Shown here in pieces: positions 39,076 to 47,307 of a stretch of 64,000 nucleotides of DNA. The notes under the pieces are model-generated. The model saw only the letters and a program-made list of their open reading frames with translations. It searched no databases and was not told where the DNA came from. The stretch's first letter is position 1; the number at the start of each line of letters is the position of its first letter. The DNA is from Pseudomonas sp. MWU13-2105 (GTDB lineage: Bacteria; Pseudomonadota; Gammaproteobacteria; Pseudomonadales; Pseudomonadaceae). The position numbers were made by a program, and so were the translations under genes. The stretch spans positions 1-64,000 of the forward strand of contig NZ_JALLIY010000017.1 in assembly GCF_023242315.1 (NCBI RefSeq). Direction: 5' to 3'.

Positions 39076-40404
39076 TCATTGCAGCAACGAACCGCGCAGC
39101 GAATGCGGTTGCGCCGCGTCGATGCGCACGTCGATAAACTGGCCGATCTGCTGGGGATTGTCGCAGCGGAAGTTGACGATACGGTTATTCTCGGTGCGGC
39201 CCTGCAATTCTCCGGGGTCTTTCTTCGAATAATCGGTCACCAGAATGCGCTGGATCGTACCGACCATTTGCCGGCTGATCTCGAATCCTTGCTGGTTCAG
39301 GCGATGTTGCAGGGCGTTGAGGCGCTCTTTCTTCAGCTCTTCCGGGGTTTCGTCCGGTAAATCCGCCGCAGGGGTGCCCGGGCGCTGGCTATAGACGAAG
39401 GAGTAGGAGAAGTCGAAGCCGACGTCTTCGATCAGCTTCATGGTCTGCTGGAAGTCTTTCTCGGTTTCGCCGGGGAAGCCGACGATAAAGTCCGAACTGA
39501 TGCAGATGCCCGGCACGGCGGCGCGCAACTTGCGCAGCTTGGACTTGTATTCCAGCGCCGTGTGGTTGCGTTTCATTGCCGCAAGGATCCGGTCCGAACC
39601 CGACTGCACCGGCAGGTGCAGGTGCTTGACCAGTTGCGGGACCTCGGCGTGGGCCTGGATCAGGCTGTCGGAGAACTCCAGCGGGTGCGAAGTGGTGTAG
39701 CGGATCCGCTCGATGCCGTCGACGGCGGCGACCACGCGGATCAGCTCCGCCAGGTCCGCCAGGCGGCCGTCATGGGTGGCGCCGCGATAGCCGTTGACGT
39801 TCTGCCCGAGCAGGGTCACTTCGCGCACGCCGTGTTCGGCCAGGTGGATGATCTCGGCGATCACGTCGTCGAACGGTCGGCTGACTTCTTCGCCACGGGT
39901 GTAGGGCACCACGCAGAAGGTGCAGTATTTGCTGCAACCCTCCATCACCGAGACATAGGCGCTCGGGCCGTCGATGCGCGGTTCGGGCAGGTGGTCGAAC
40001 TTTTCGATTTCCGGGAACGACACATCCACCTGCGGCAGCCTGGTCAGGCGCGCGGCATCGATCATTTCCGGCAAGCGGTGCAGGGTCTGCGGGCCGAAGA
40101 CCACGTCGACATAGGGCGCGCGGTCGCGAATCGCGGCGCCTTCCTGGCTGGCGACGCAGCCGCCGACGGCGATCACCATCTCCGGGTTCGCCAGTTTCAG
40201 TTCGCGCCAGCGGCCCAGTTGGGAGTAGACCCGGTCCTGGGCGCGTTCGCGGATCGAACAGGTGTTGAGCAGGATGACGTCCGCGTCTTCGGCGCGGGCG
40301 GTGACTTCCAGGGCCTGGTGTTCGCCCAGCAGGTCGACCATGCGCGAGCTGTCATACTCGTTCATCTGGCAACCGTGGGTTTCGATGTAAAGCTTCTTGG
40401 CCAT
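39076..40404 (-). CDS. miaB: tRNA-2-methylthio-N6-dimethylallyladenosine synthase
   Basis: 442-residue radical SAM methylthiotransferase acting on adenosine 37 of tRNAs that read UNN codons. The N-terminal UPF0004 domain has its three cluster cysteines (THGCQMNEYDS, LNTCSIRE, VGGCVASQEG), the radical SAM motif is CSKYCTFC, and a TRAM domain ends the protein. Length and start are standard. It precedes the ybeZ-ybeY-corC-lnt run. Confidence 0.98.
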   Translation of the reverse strand: MAKKLYIETHGCQMNEYDSSRMVDLLGEHQALEVTARAEDADVILLNTCSIRERAQDRVYSQLGRWRELKLANPEMVIAVGGCVASQEGAAIRDRAPYVDVVFGPQTLHRLPEMIDAARLTRLPQVDVSFPEIEKFDHLPEPRIDGPSAYVSVMEGCSKYCTFCVVPYTRGEEVSRPFDDVIAEIIHLAEHGVREVTLLGQNVNGYRGATHDGRLADLAELIRVVAAVDGIERIRYTTSHPLEFSDSLIQAHAEVPQLVKHLHLPVQSGSDRILAAMKRNHTALEYKSKLRKLRAAVPGICISSDFIVGFPGETEKDFQQTMKLIEDVGFDFSYSFVYSQRPGTPAADLPDETPEELKKERLNALQHRLNQQGFEISRQMVGTIQRILVTDYSKKDPGELQGRTENNRIVNFRCDNPQQIGQFIDVRIDAAQPHSLRGSLLQ

Positions 40405-40487
40405 GGAGATTCATCAATGTGGTTCAAAGAACCGCGCATTATAGTGGTCATCGCGCTTGCTTCCTAGCGCTGTGCGTTCGGCGGCTA

Positions 40488-40496
40488 TGCTATAGT
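40488..40496 (+). promoter_or_regulatory. Candidate extended -10 promoter for the DUF1820 gene
   Basis: TGCTATAGT matches an extended -10 (TGnTATAAT type), 42 bases before the DUF1820 ATG and on the side opposite miaB. No clear -35 hexamer accompanies it. Confidence 0.45.
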
Positions 40497-40537
40497 TCGC
40501 GCCCTCTTTTTATCCCCCGATGTGTTGCCCGCCCACC

Positions 40538-40864
40538 ATGACCAAACGTGAAGCCCCTATCTACAAGGTGATTTTCCTCAACCAGGGCCAGGTGTTCGAA
40601 ATGTACGCCAAGCAGATCTATCAAAGTGATCTGTGGGGCTTCCTGGAAGTCGAAGAATTTGTCTTTGGCGAGCGCACGCAGCTGGTGGTCGATCCCGGCG
40701 AGGAAAAGCTCAAGGCCCAGTTCGAAGGCGTGGTGCGCAGTTTCGTGCCGATGCATTCGATCGTGCGGATCGACGAGGTCGAGCGCCTGGGTACGCCGAA
40801 GATCAGCGAGGCGCGGGGCATGAGCAATGTGATGCCTTTCCCGATGCCGATGCCCGATAAATAA
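40538..40864 (+). CDS. DUF1820 family protein
   Basis: 108 residues. The start MTKREAPIYKVIFLNQGQVFEMYAK and YQSDLWGFLEVEEFVFGE mark the DUF1820 family, which is restricted to proteobacteria and has no known function. The ATG at 40538 is preferred over one six codons upstream by conservation of the N-terminus as I recall it. It is divergent from miaB. Confidence 0.9.
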   Translation: MTKREAPIYKVIFLNQGQVFEMYAKQIYQSDLWGFLEVEEFVFGERTQLVVDPGEEKLKAQFEGVVRSFVPMHSIVRIDEVERLGTPKISEARGMSNVMPFPMPMPDK

Positions 40865-40895
40865 AAAGCCTGGGAGTTTTGTGGTGCCCCTCAAG

Positions 40896-41000
40896 GCCTC
40901 TTCGCGGGCAAGCACCGCTCCCACAACGCCCTGGGTCGAACTCTGATTTTGTGCGCTGCCGCAAACACTGTGGGAGCGGTGCTTGCCCGCGAAGAGGCCG
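40896..41000. repeat. REP inverted pair (GTGGGAGC class)
   Basis: Nearly perfect inverted arms, CTTCGCGGGCAAGCACCGCT and AGCGGTGCTTGCCCGCGAAG, with about 45 bases between them, lie between convergent genes. Confidence 0.85.
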
Positions 41001-41017
41001 GTCCAGACGCTACAGAC

Positions 41018-41566
41018 TCAGGGAAGAGGTGAAAACGGCGTTCGCCCGTCAACCGTCTGCAGTTCCAGCAGGTATTTGCGGAATATCTGCCCCAGCACCT
41101 GGGTCGCCAGCTCCAACTGGTCACGTGGCATCTGCGCCGCGACCTCATCCGCCGTGTCCAGGGCATCTTCGGCACCGTTGACCGCCGCCATCTTCAGCAC
41201 GATATAGGCCTGGACGTTATTGGCCGGCACACCCTCGCCCTTGTAGAACATGGTGCCAAGCTGGAACTGCGCCTGGGCGTGACCTTGCAGGGACGCCTGT
41301 TCGAAATGACTCAGGGCTTTGTTGAGGTCATGTTGCGGGTTTTTGCTGTCGTGATAGAACTCGCCCAACTCGTATTGCGCTTGTGCATCGCCGCCCTTTG
41401 CCGCTTCTTCACAGGCGGCCAGGGCCTCGGCGAGGTCCTGTGGCTGGGAGTTGAGGGTGCAACGACCCATCGCCGGGATCAACAACGAGTTACCGCCTGC
41501 ATGTGCCAGCAGCGGCTGAAGGAGCAACAGGCAGCCCAAGGCAAGGGCGCGGCCGGTGCGGTTCAT
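41018..41566 (-). CDS. Secreted Sel1/TPR repeat protein
   Basis: 182 residues with a cleavable signal (about 1-23, ending LAHA-GG). Sel1-like repeats follow: AKGGDAQAQYELGEFYHD and SLQGHAQAQFQLGTMFYKGEGVPANN. Such repeats mediate protein contacts in the periplasm. Its partner is unknown; a gene of this type sits at this position in P. aeruginosa. The 225 bases between it and hemL hold only the hemL terminator. Confidence 0.88.
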   Translation of the reverse strand: MNRTGRALALGCLLLLQPLLAHAGGNSLLIPAMGRCTLNSQPQDLAEALAACEEAAKGGDAQAQYELGEFYHDSKNPQHDLNKALSHFEQASLQGHAQAQFQLGTMFYKGEGVPANNVQAYIVLKMAAVNGAEDALDTADEVAAQMPRDQLELATQVLGQIFRKYLLELQTVDGRTPFSPLP

Positions 41567-41752
41567 GGGAATCGACGTACCTCTGAAGGGCGGGCGGACC
41601 CGGCCAGGGGATGACTATGGCGCGCATTATGAAATAAGCGGGGGCCACCTTACAAAGTCTTTACTCGTTTTTCTGCTGCACGGGCGCTATATGCACTTGT
41701 TTTGCAAGTATCTGGGTAGGGGGCGGTAGGAAACAGGGGAAGTTTAGGCGGG

Positions 41753-41782
41753 AAAACCGACGTCGGCTGAAACCGACGTCGG
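41753..41782 (-). terminator. Terminator of hemL
   Basis: Two copies of the self-complementary decamer CCGACGTCGG (41757-41766 and 41773-41782) with loop TTTCAG on the minus strand, followed by TTTT. It begins 9 bases after the hemL stop codon. Confidence 0.85.
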
Positions 41783-41791
41783 GGACATCGC

Positions 41792-43075
41792 TTACTTCAG
41801 TGCGGCAAAAGCCTTTTCAGCAGCATCCAAAGTCAGCTTCAACTCGGTTTTGCCATGGGCGATGGAGGTGAAGCCGGCTTCGAAGGCACTCGGCGCCAGG
41901 TACACGCCGCCATCGAGCATCAGGTGGAAGAAGCGCTTGAAGCGTTCGGCGTCGCTGGACATCACGTCGTCGAAGGTGACGATATCGTCGGCGCCGCTGA
42001 AGTACAGGCCGAACATACCGCCGGCCTGGGTGGTCACGAACGGGATGCCGGCCGCATCGGCACGCTCTTGCAGGCCCTCGAGCAGGCGGCTGGTGTAATC
42101 GCTCAGCTCGGCATGGAAGCCGGGGCGGCTGATCAGGCGCAGGGTGGTCAGGCCGGCGGCCATGGCCAGTGGGTTACCGGACAAGGTCCCGGCCTGGTAG
42201 ACCGGACCCAGCGGGGCGATGCAGGACATGATCTCGCGCTTGCCGCCGAAGCAGCCCACCGGCATGCCGCCGCCGATGATCTTGCCGAAGGTGCTCAGGT
42301 CCGGGGTAACGCCGTAGTGGGCCTGGGCGCCGCCGAGGGCAACCCGGAAACCGGTCATCACTTCGTCGAAGATCAGCACCACGCCGTGCTGGTCGCACAG
42401 GCTGCGCAGGCCTTCGAGGAAGCCCGGGGCCGGCGGCACGCAGTTCATATTGCCGGCCACCGGCTCGACGATGATGCAGGCGACTTGCTGGCCGACTTCG
42501 CCGAGCCGCTTCGCCACTGCGTCGATATCGTTGAATGGCAGGGTCAGGGTGTGTTTGGCGAAGTCCGCCGGGACGCCGGCCGAGCTCGGTACACCCTGTG
42601 TCAGGGCGCCGGAGCCGGCCTTGACCAGCAGGCTGTCGGAGTGGCCGTGGTAGCAACCTTCGAACTTGATGATGTCGTCACGGCCGGTGAAGCCACGGGC
42701 CAGGCGGATGGCGCTCATGGTCGCTTCGGTGCCGGAGCTGACCATGCGGACCATGTCCATCGACGGCACGATCGAGCAGACCAGGTCGGCCATCTCGGTT
42801 TCCATGGCGGTCGGTGCGCCGTAGGATAAACCGTGCTCCAACTGCTTGCGCACGGCGTCGAGCACGTCCGGGTGGCTGTGGCCGAGGATCATCGGGCCCC
42901 AGGAGCCGACGTAGTCGACATAACGCTTGTCGTCTTCGTCGGTGACGTAGGCGCCTTCGGCGTGTTTGAAGAACAGCGGGGTGCCGCCGACGCTCTTGAA
43001 CGCGCGAACCGGCGAGTTGACGCCGCCGGGGATGTGTTTCTGGGCACTGGCAAACAGGGTTTCGGAACGAGACAT
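41792..43075 (-). CDS. hemL: Glutamate-1-semialdehyde 2,1-aminomutase
   Basis: 427-residue PLP enzyme that makes 5-aminolevulinate for heme. The PLP-binding Lys is in STFGKIIGGGMPVG; VSSGTEATMSAIRLAR and FDEVMTGFR are aminotransferase class III signatures. The start at 43075 (MSRSETLF) matches the family; seven codons upstream are dropped. It ends the thiD-thiE-hemL run. Confidence 0.98.
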   Translation of the reverse strand: MSRSETLFASAQKHIPGGVNSPVRAFKSVGGTPLFFKHAEGAYVTDEDDKRYVDYVGSWGPMILGHSHPDVLDAVRKQLEHGLSYGAPTAMETEMADLVCSIVPSMDMVRMVSSGTEATMSAIRLARGFTGRDDIIKFEGCYHGHSDSLLVKAGSGALTQGVPSSAGVPADFAKHTLTLPFNDIDAVAKRLGEVGQQVACIIVEPVAGNMNCVPPAPGFLEGLRSLCDQHGVVLIFDEVMTGFRVALGGAQAHYGVTPDLSTFGKIIGGGMPVGCFGGKREIMSCIAPLGPVYQAGTLSGNPLAMAAGLTTLRLISRPGFHAELSDYTSRLLEGLQERADAAGIPFVTTQAGGMFGLYFSGADDIVTFDDVMSSDAERFKRFFHLMLDGGVYLAPSAFEAGFTSIAHGKTELKLTLDAAEKAFAALK

Positions 43076-43092
43076 GGGCAGGCTCTCAGGAG

Positions 43093-43716
43093 TCATGAAG
43101 TGAAGAGGGCATTGAAGGCTTGGGCGCGGCGGGTCACTTCCCGGGTGTTGTCGGCACCGAACAGGCCGTGGATCACGGCCAGCAGGTCGGCGCCGTGGGC
43201 CACCAGCGGGGCGGCGTTGTCCAGGGTGATGCCGCCGATCACCGCGATCGGCAGTTGCAGCCGCGGGCGCGCGCGTTCCAGCAGCGCCACGTCGGCGGCC
43301 GGTGCGCCGGGCTTGGTGGTGGAATTGAAGAAGCGCCCGAAGGCGACATAGCTCGCGCCTTCCCGGGCCGCCTGTTCGGCGAGTTCAAGCTGGGCGTGGC
43401 AGGTGGAGCCGATAATGGCCCGGCTGCCGAGCAGCGCGCGGGCCGGTGTCAGCGGGCCGTCGGTCTGCCCCAGGTGCACGCCGACTCCCAGCCGCGCCGC
43501 CAGCTCGGCATCGTCGTTGATGATCAGGTGGGTCTTGTAGCGTTCGCAGAGCAACCGCAGGGCCTCGGCCTCCCGCAGGCGGCGGGCCTCGTCGGTGCTT
43601 TTGTCGCGGTACTGCAGCAAGGTCACGCCGCCATCCAGTGCCGCCTCGACATAAGACAGGAACTTGCCGGCCAGCAACTGGCTATCGGTGATGGCATACA
43701 GGCCGCGTAGTTTCAT
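43093..43716 (-). CDS. thiE: Thiamine-phosphate synthase
   Basis: 207 residues. ThiE joins the pyrimidine and thiazole halves of thiamine. MKLRGLYAITD, LLQYRDKSTDE, GVHLGQTDGPL and VAFGRFFNSTTKPGA are family motifs. The ATG at 43716 fits the family length. It lies 35 bases after thiD and 17 before hemL. Confidence 0.97.
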   Translation of the reverse strand: MKLRGLYAITDSQLLAGKFLSYVEAALDGGVTLLQYRDKSTDEARRLREAEALRLLCERYKTHLIINDDAELAARLGVGVHLGQTDGPLTPARALLGSRAIIGSTCHAQLELAEQAAREGASYVAFGRFFNSTTKPGAPAADVALLERARPRLQLPIAVIGGITLDNAAPLVAHGADLLAVIHGLFGADNTREVTRRAQAFNALFTS

Positions 43717-43751
43717 CGGGTCAGCCTCGGGGTGTTGGGTCGCGCTGAAAG

Positions 43752-44549
43752 TTACGAGCAGAAATCCAGGGGCAGGCGTCGGGGTACGAACTGCCCCTTG
43801 CCCAGTTGCTCGGCGTCGCGCAAGGTCCGCCAGGTGTAGTTCAGGGCGGTCTGCACGGCGCTGACCAGGCCTTCGCCCAAGGCCAGGCGTCCGGCGAGGG
43901 TACTCGCCAGGGTGCAGCCGGAGCCGTGGTAGCTGCCGGGCAGGCGCTGGCATTTGAAGGTCTGGCGGCTGCCGTCGCGGCTGTACAGGCGGTTGTGGAT
44001 TTCGTCTTCGTCGCCATGTCCGCCGGTGATCAGCAGGTGTTGGCAGAACGGCAGGAGTTTTTCCGCGCATTCGTCGGCGCTGCCCTCGGGCAATTCGGCG
44101 AGGATGCGCGCTTCAGGGAGGTTGGGGGTGGCAATGGTCGCCAGTGGCAGCAGGCGTTCGCGCATGGCATAGCCGACTTCGTCCTTGCCCAGGCGTCCGC
44201 CACCGCCGGCGCGCAGCACCGGGTCGCAGACCAGCGGCAGGTGCGGATGCGCCAGGAGCAGTTCGACCACGGTGTCGACCATTTCCAGGGAGCCGAGCAT
44301 GCCCAGCTTGACGGCCGCCACGGTCGAGTCGTTGAGCACGGCATTGGCCTGGGCCAACACCCACTCACGGTCGAGCACGCGGAAGTCGCTGACGTTGACC
44401 GTGTCTTGCACGGTCAGCGCGGTGACCGCGGGAGCGGCATGGCAACCCTGGGCGAGCAGGGCTTCGATATCTGCCTGGAGACCGGCACCGCCACTGGGAT
44501 CGTGGCCGGAGAGACAGAGGACAACGGGACGGGAGCTGTAGGTATTCAT
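43752..44549 (-). CDS. thiD: Hydroxymethylpyrimidine/phosphomethylpyrimidine kinase
   Basis: 265 residues. It phosphorylates hydroxymethylpyrimidine twice for thiamine synthesis. VVLCLSGHDPSGGAGLQADIEA, TALTVQDTVNV and GSGCTLASTLAG (with the anion-hole Gly-Ser-Gly-Cys) are ThiD signatures. The start at 44549 is preferred to one seven codons upstream. No TPP riboswitch is seen upstream. Confidence 0.97.
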   Translation of the reverse strand: MNTYSSRPVVLCLSGHDPSGGAGLQADIEALLAQGCHAAPAVTALTVQDTVNVSDFRVLDREWVLAQANAVLNDSTVAAVKLGMLGSLEMVDTVVELLLAHPHLPLVCDPVLRAGGGGRLGKDEVGYAMRERLLPLATIATPNLPEARILAELPEGSADECAEKLLPFCQHLLITGGHGDEDEIHNRLYSRDGSRQTFKCQRLPGSYHGSGCTLASTLAGRLALGEGLVSAVQTALNYTWRTLRDAEQLGKGQFVPRRLPLDFCS

Positions 44550-44718
44550 GGAGCGCGAGCTTACCACCAAACGCTTTTTTCGGGATCGTCCGCCCGGCGT
44601 TGAATTTGCGTCCTGAAGGTTTTTCCAAAGGGGCCGATAACCCTTCGTCGTACAGCCGGATTGTGTGCTGGGACGCCCGTTCTAGAGCCTTTGGATAAAA
44701 TGTTTCAATGGTGTGTTT

Positions 44719-44734
44719 TAGCCATCAGTGGCTA
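44719..44734. other. Inverted repeat in the thiD-ladS intergenic region
   Basis: TAGCCA-TCAG-TGGCTA, a perfect 6-bp inverted repeat, sits just before a -10-like TGCTAGAGT on the ladS side. It might be an operator. The remainder of 44550-44835 shows no gene. Confidence 0.35.
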
Positions 44735-44835
44735 TGCTAGAGTGGATCCAAACGAATAACAGGCCATGAAGTTTCACGTCGTCTCAAAGGGAAGGGGGGC
44801 TCCTGACGCGACTTGATTGGCCATGCTGGGGCTGT

Positions 44836-47217
44836 ATGCGCTATTTGCTGCTGATTTTGTTGAGCTGGCTGCCGTTGTTGGCGAGTGCAGTCGAGTTTGA
44901 TGAGTCCACTCGGAGCTTGCCTCTGGGCCGGGTCATGCAGGTGTTCGAAGACGCGAGTGGCCAGGCCGACATCGCGCAGATTGCCTCGCCCGCCATGGCC
45001 GCACAGTTTCATTCGCACAACAAGGCCTCGCTCAATGCCGGCTATACGCTGTCGGCGTACTGGCTCAAGGTCGACCTGAGCTACGCCCCCAAGGACTCCA
45101 ATGCCCGGCGTATCTGGTTGCTGGAGTTGGCCTATCCGCCGATGAAACACATCGAACTCTATGTGCCCGATGCCAACGGCCACTACCGCCAGGCCCAGCG
45201 CAGCGGTAATGAGTTGCCCTTCGCCAGCCGACCGATCAAGCAGAACAACTACCTGTTCGAGCTGGACTTCGCCCCCAAGGAAATCAAGACCGTCTACCTG
45301 CGCCTGCAAACCGAAGGCTCGATGCAGGCGCCACTGACCCTCTGGTCGATGCAGGCCTACCTCGAAGACGAACCGGTGCGCCTGTATGTCCTGGGGCTGA
45401 TCTATGGTGTGCTGCTGGGGATGTTGGTCTACAACCTGTTCATCTACCTCAGCGTGCGCGACACCAGCTACCTCTATTACATCTTCTATATCGCCTCGTT
45501 CGGCTTCTATCAATTATCGGTCAATGGCGCCGCTGCGCAGTATTTCTGGCCGAACAATCCCTGGTGGGCCAACGCCTCGACGCCTTTTTTTATCGGCCTG
45601 GCGGGTTTCTTCGGTTGCCAGTTCACCCGCAGCTTCCTGCAGACGGCGACCCATAGTCGCTGGCTGGACCGGCTGTTGCTGCTGTTGATGACCTACAGCG
45701 CGCTGGTCACGGCGCTGTCGCTGCTGACCGGCTATGCCCTGGCCCTGCGCCTGGCGACCGTCCTGGCCCTGGCATTCACCGTAACCATTTTCGTCGCCGG
45801 GATCAGCGCCTGGTACTGTGGCTTGCGGGTGGCGCGCTACTTCATCATCGCCTGGTCGGCGTTCCTGCTCGGCGGCCTGGTCAATACCCTGATGGTGCTG
45901 GGCTACCTGCCGAACGTGTTCCTGACCATGTACGCCAGCCAGATCGGTTCGGCCCTGGAGGTCGGGCTGTTGTCCCTGGCCCTGGCCGACCGGATCAATA
46001 CCATGCGCGAGCAGCAGGCGCAGACCTTGCTTGAGTCCGGGCAGAAGCTGGAAGGGCTGAACCGCGAGCTGGCCAACAGCAACCGGCTGAAGGACGAGTT
46101 CCTCGCCACCGTCACCCATGAACTACGCACGCCGATGAATGGGGTGATCGGCTCCCTCGAACTGATGCAGACCCTGGAGCTGGACACGGAGCTGGCGCAA
46201 TACCAGCAGACGGCGGCCGGTTCCGCCCGGGACATGATGCGCATGGTCAACGGCATCCTGACCCTGACCGAGCTGCAGGCCGGTCGGCTCAAGGTGACGA
46301 CACAGTCGTTCGGCCTGCGGCGCTTGCTGGATGGCTTGCAGGACCAGTTCGCCGGCCGCGTCCAGGCCAAGGGCCTGCATTTCGCCATTGAAGTGGATGA
46401 CAACCTCCCGGACAGCCTGCATGGCGATGCGCAGAAGATTGTGCAGTGCCTGGAGTGCCTGGTGGACAACGCCATCAAGTTCACCCGCGAAGGTGGTTTG
46501 GTGCTGCGGGTGCACGGCCAGCAGGTTGCGGAGCAGCAATGGGCACTGTCGTTTGCGCTGATCGACAGTGGTATCGGTTTCAGCGACCTGGATGAAGCCA
46601 CGCTCTACCAGCGCTTCTTCCAGCTCGATGGCTCGATGACCCGCGAATATGGCGGCCTGGGAATCGGCCTGGCGATCTGTCGGCAATTGATCGACTTGCT
46701 CGGTGGCCATCTCACCCATCAGTCGGAGCCGGGCATGGGCAGCCGCTTCCAGCTTGACGTGCAGGTCGAGGCGTTGATCCCGCGGGCGGTGCGCCCCTCG
46801 CCGGCGGCGGTGCGTTACCCCTATGACTGCAGCCTGTTGCTGGTGGATGACAACAACGTCAGCCAACTGGTGGTAAGGGGCATGTTGCTCAAGCTGGGGT
46901 ACCGGGTGTTCACCGCGGCCAACGCCCTGGCCGCGCTCGATGTGCTGCACGGACAGGTGGTGGACGCACTGTTGCTTGATTACCCGGCGCAACCGGCGGA
47001 CCAGATGTCGCTCTGTCGGCAACTGCGCGCGCTGCCCGGCGGTGCCGGACTGCCGATCCTGGCCCTGGTCAGCTCGACCGACGCCGAGGAGCGCGAGCGT
47101 TGCCTGCTGGCCGGCGTCACGGACACCCTGTACAAGCCGGTGCGTTTCGAGGAATTGAAGAACCTGCTGGCCCGTCGCCTGCTGACCTCGGTCGAGGGTG
47201 AAAGCGCCGGTACTTAG
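44836..47217 (+). CDS. ladS: Hybrid sensor histidine kinase LadS
   Basis: 793 residues. Order: signal peptide (1-19), periplasmic 7TMR-DISMED2 sensor (about 30-165), seven membrane helices of the 7TMR-DISM type (about 180-385), HisKA with phospho-acceptor His428 in THELRTPMNG, HATPase with NAIKFTREGG, DSGIGF and GLGIGLAIC, and a C-terminal receiver with LLVDDNN and acceptor Asp715 in LLLDYPAQ. LadS feeds phosphoryl groups toward the Gac/Rsm pathway and promotes biofilm over acute virulence in P. aeruginosa. Domain order and size match that protein. Confidence 0.95.
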   Translation: MRYLLLILLSWLPLLASAVEFDESTRSLPLGRVMQVFEDASGQADIAQIASPAMAAQFHSHNKASLNAGYTLSAYWLKVDLSYAPKDSNARRIWLLELAYPPMKHIELYVPDANGHYRQAQRSGNELPFASRPIKQNNYLFELDFAPKEIKTVYLRLQTEGSMQAPLTLWSMQAYLEDEPVRLYVLGLIYGVLLGMLVYNLFIYLSVRDTSYLYYIFYIASFGFYQLSVNGAAAQYFWPNNPWWANASTPFFIGLAGFFGCQFTRSFLQTATHSRWLDRLLLLLMTYSALVTALSLLTGYALALRLATVLALAFTVTIFVAGISAWYCGLRVARYFIIAWSAFLLGGLVNTLMVLGYLPNVFLTMYASQIGSALEVGLLSLALADRINTMREQQAQTLLESGQKLEGLNRELANSNRLKDEFLATVTHELRTPMNGVIGSLELMQTLELDTELAQYQQTAAGSARDMMRMVNGILTLTELQAGRLKVTTQSFGLRRLLDGLQDQFAGRVQAKGLHFAIEVDDNLPDSLHGDAQKIVQCLECLVDNAIKFTREGGLVLRVHGQQVAEQQWALSFALIDSGIGFSDLDEATLYQRFFQLDGSMTREYGGLGIGLAICRQLIDLLGGHLTHQSEPGMGSRFQLDVQVEALIPRAVRPSPAAVRYPYDCSLLLVDDNNVSQLVVRGMLLKLGYRVFTAANALAALDVLHGQVVDALLLDYPAQPADQMSLCRQLRALPGGAGLPILALVSSTDAEERERCLLAGVTDTLYKPVRFEELKNLLARRLLTSVEGESAGT

Positions 47218-47307
47218 GCGTTTATGTCACTTTTTTCGCGGCGACACGCGTGATTCACTGGGTTCCCTGGCCACTCTCTGCGAAGCCACTTCTCAAAGGA
47301 GCCCGAT

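Noticed and set aside
44550..44835. TPP riboswitch ahead of thiD
   Set aside because: No TPP-aptamer core (CUGAGA... pattern) was found upstream of thiD; the region holds only a short inverted repeat and a -10-like element.
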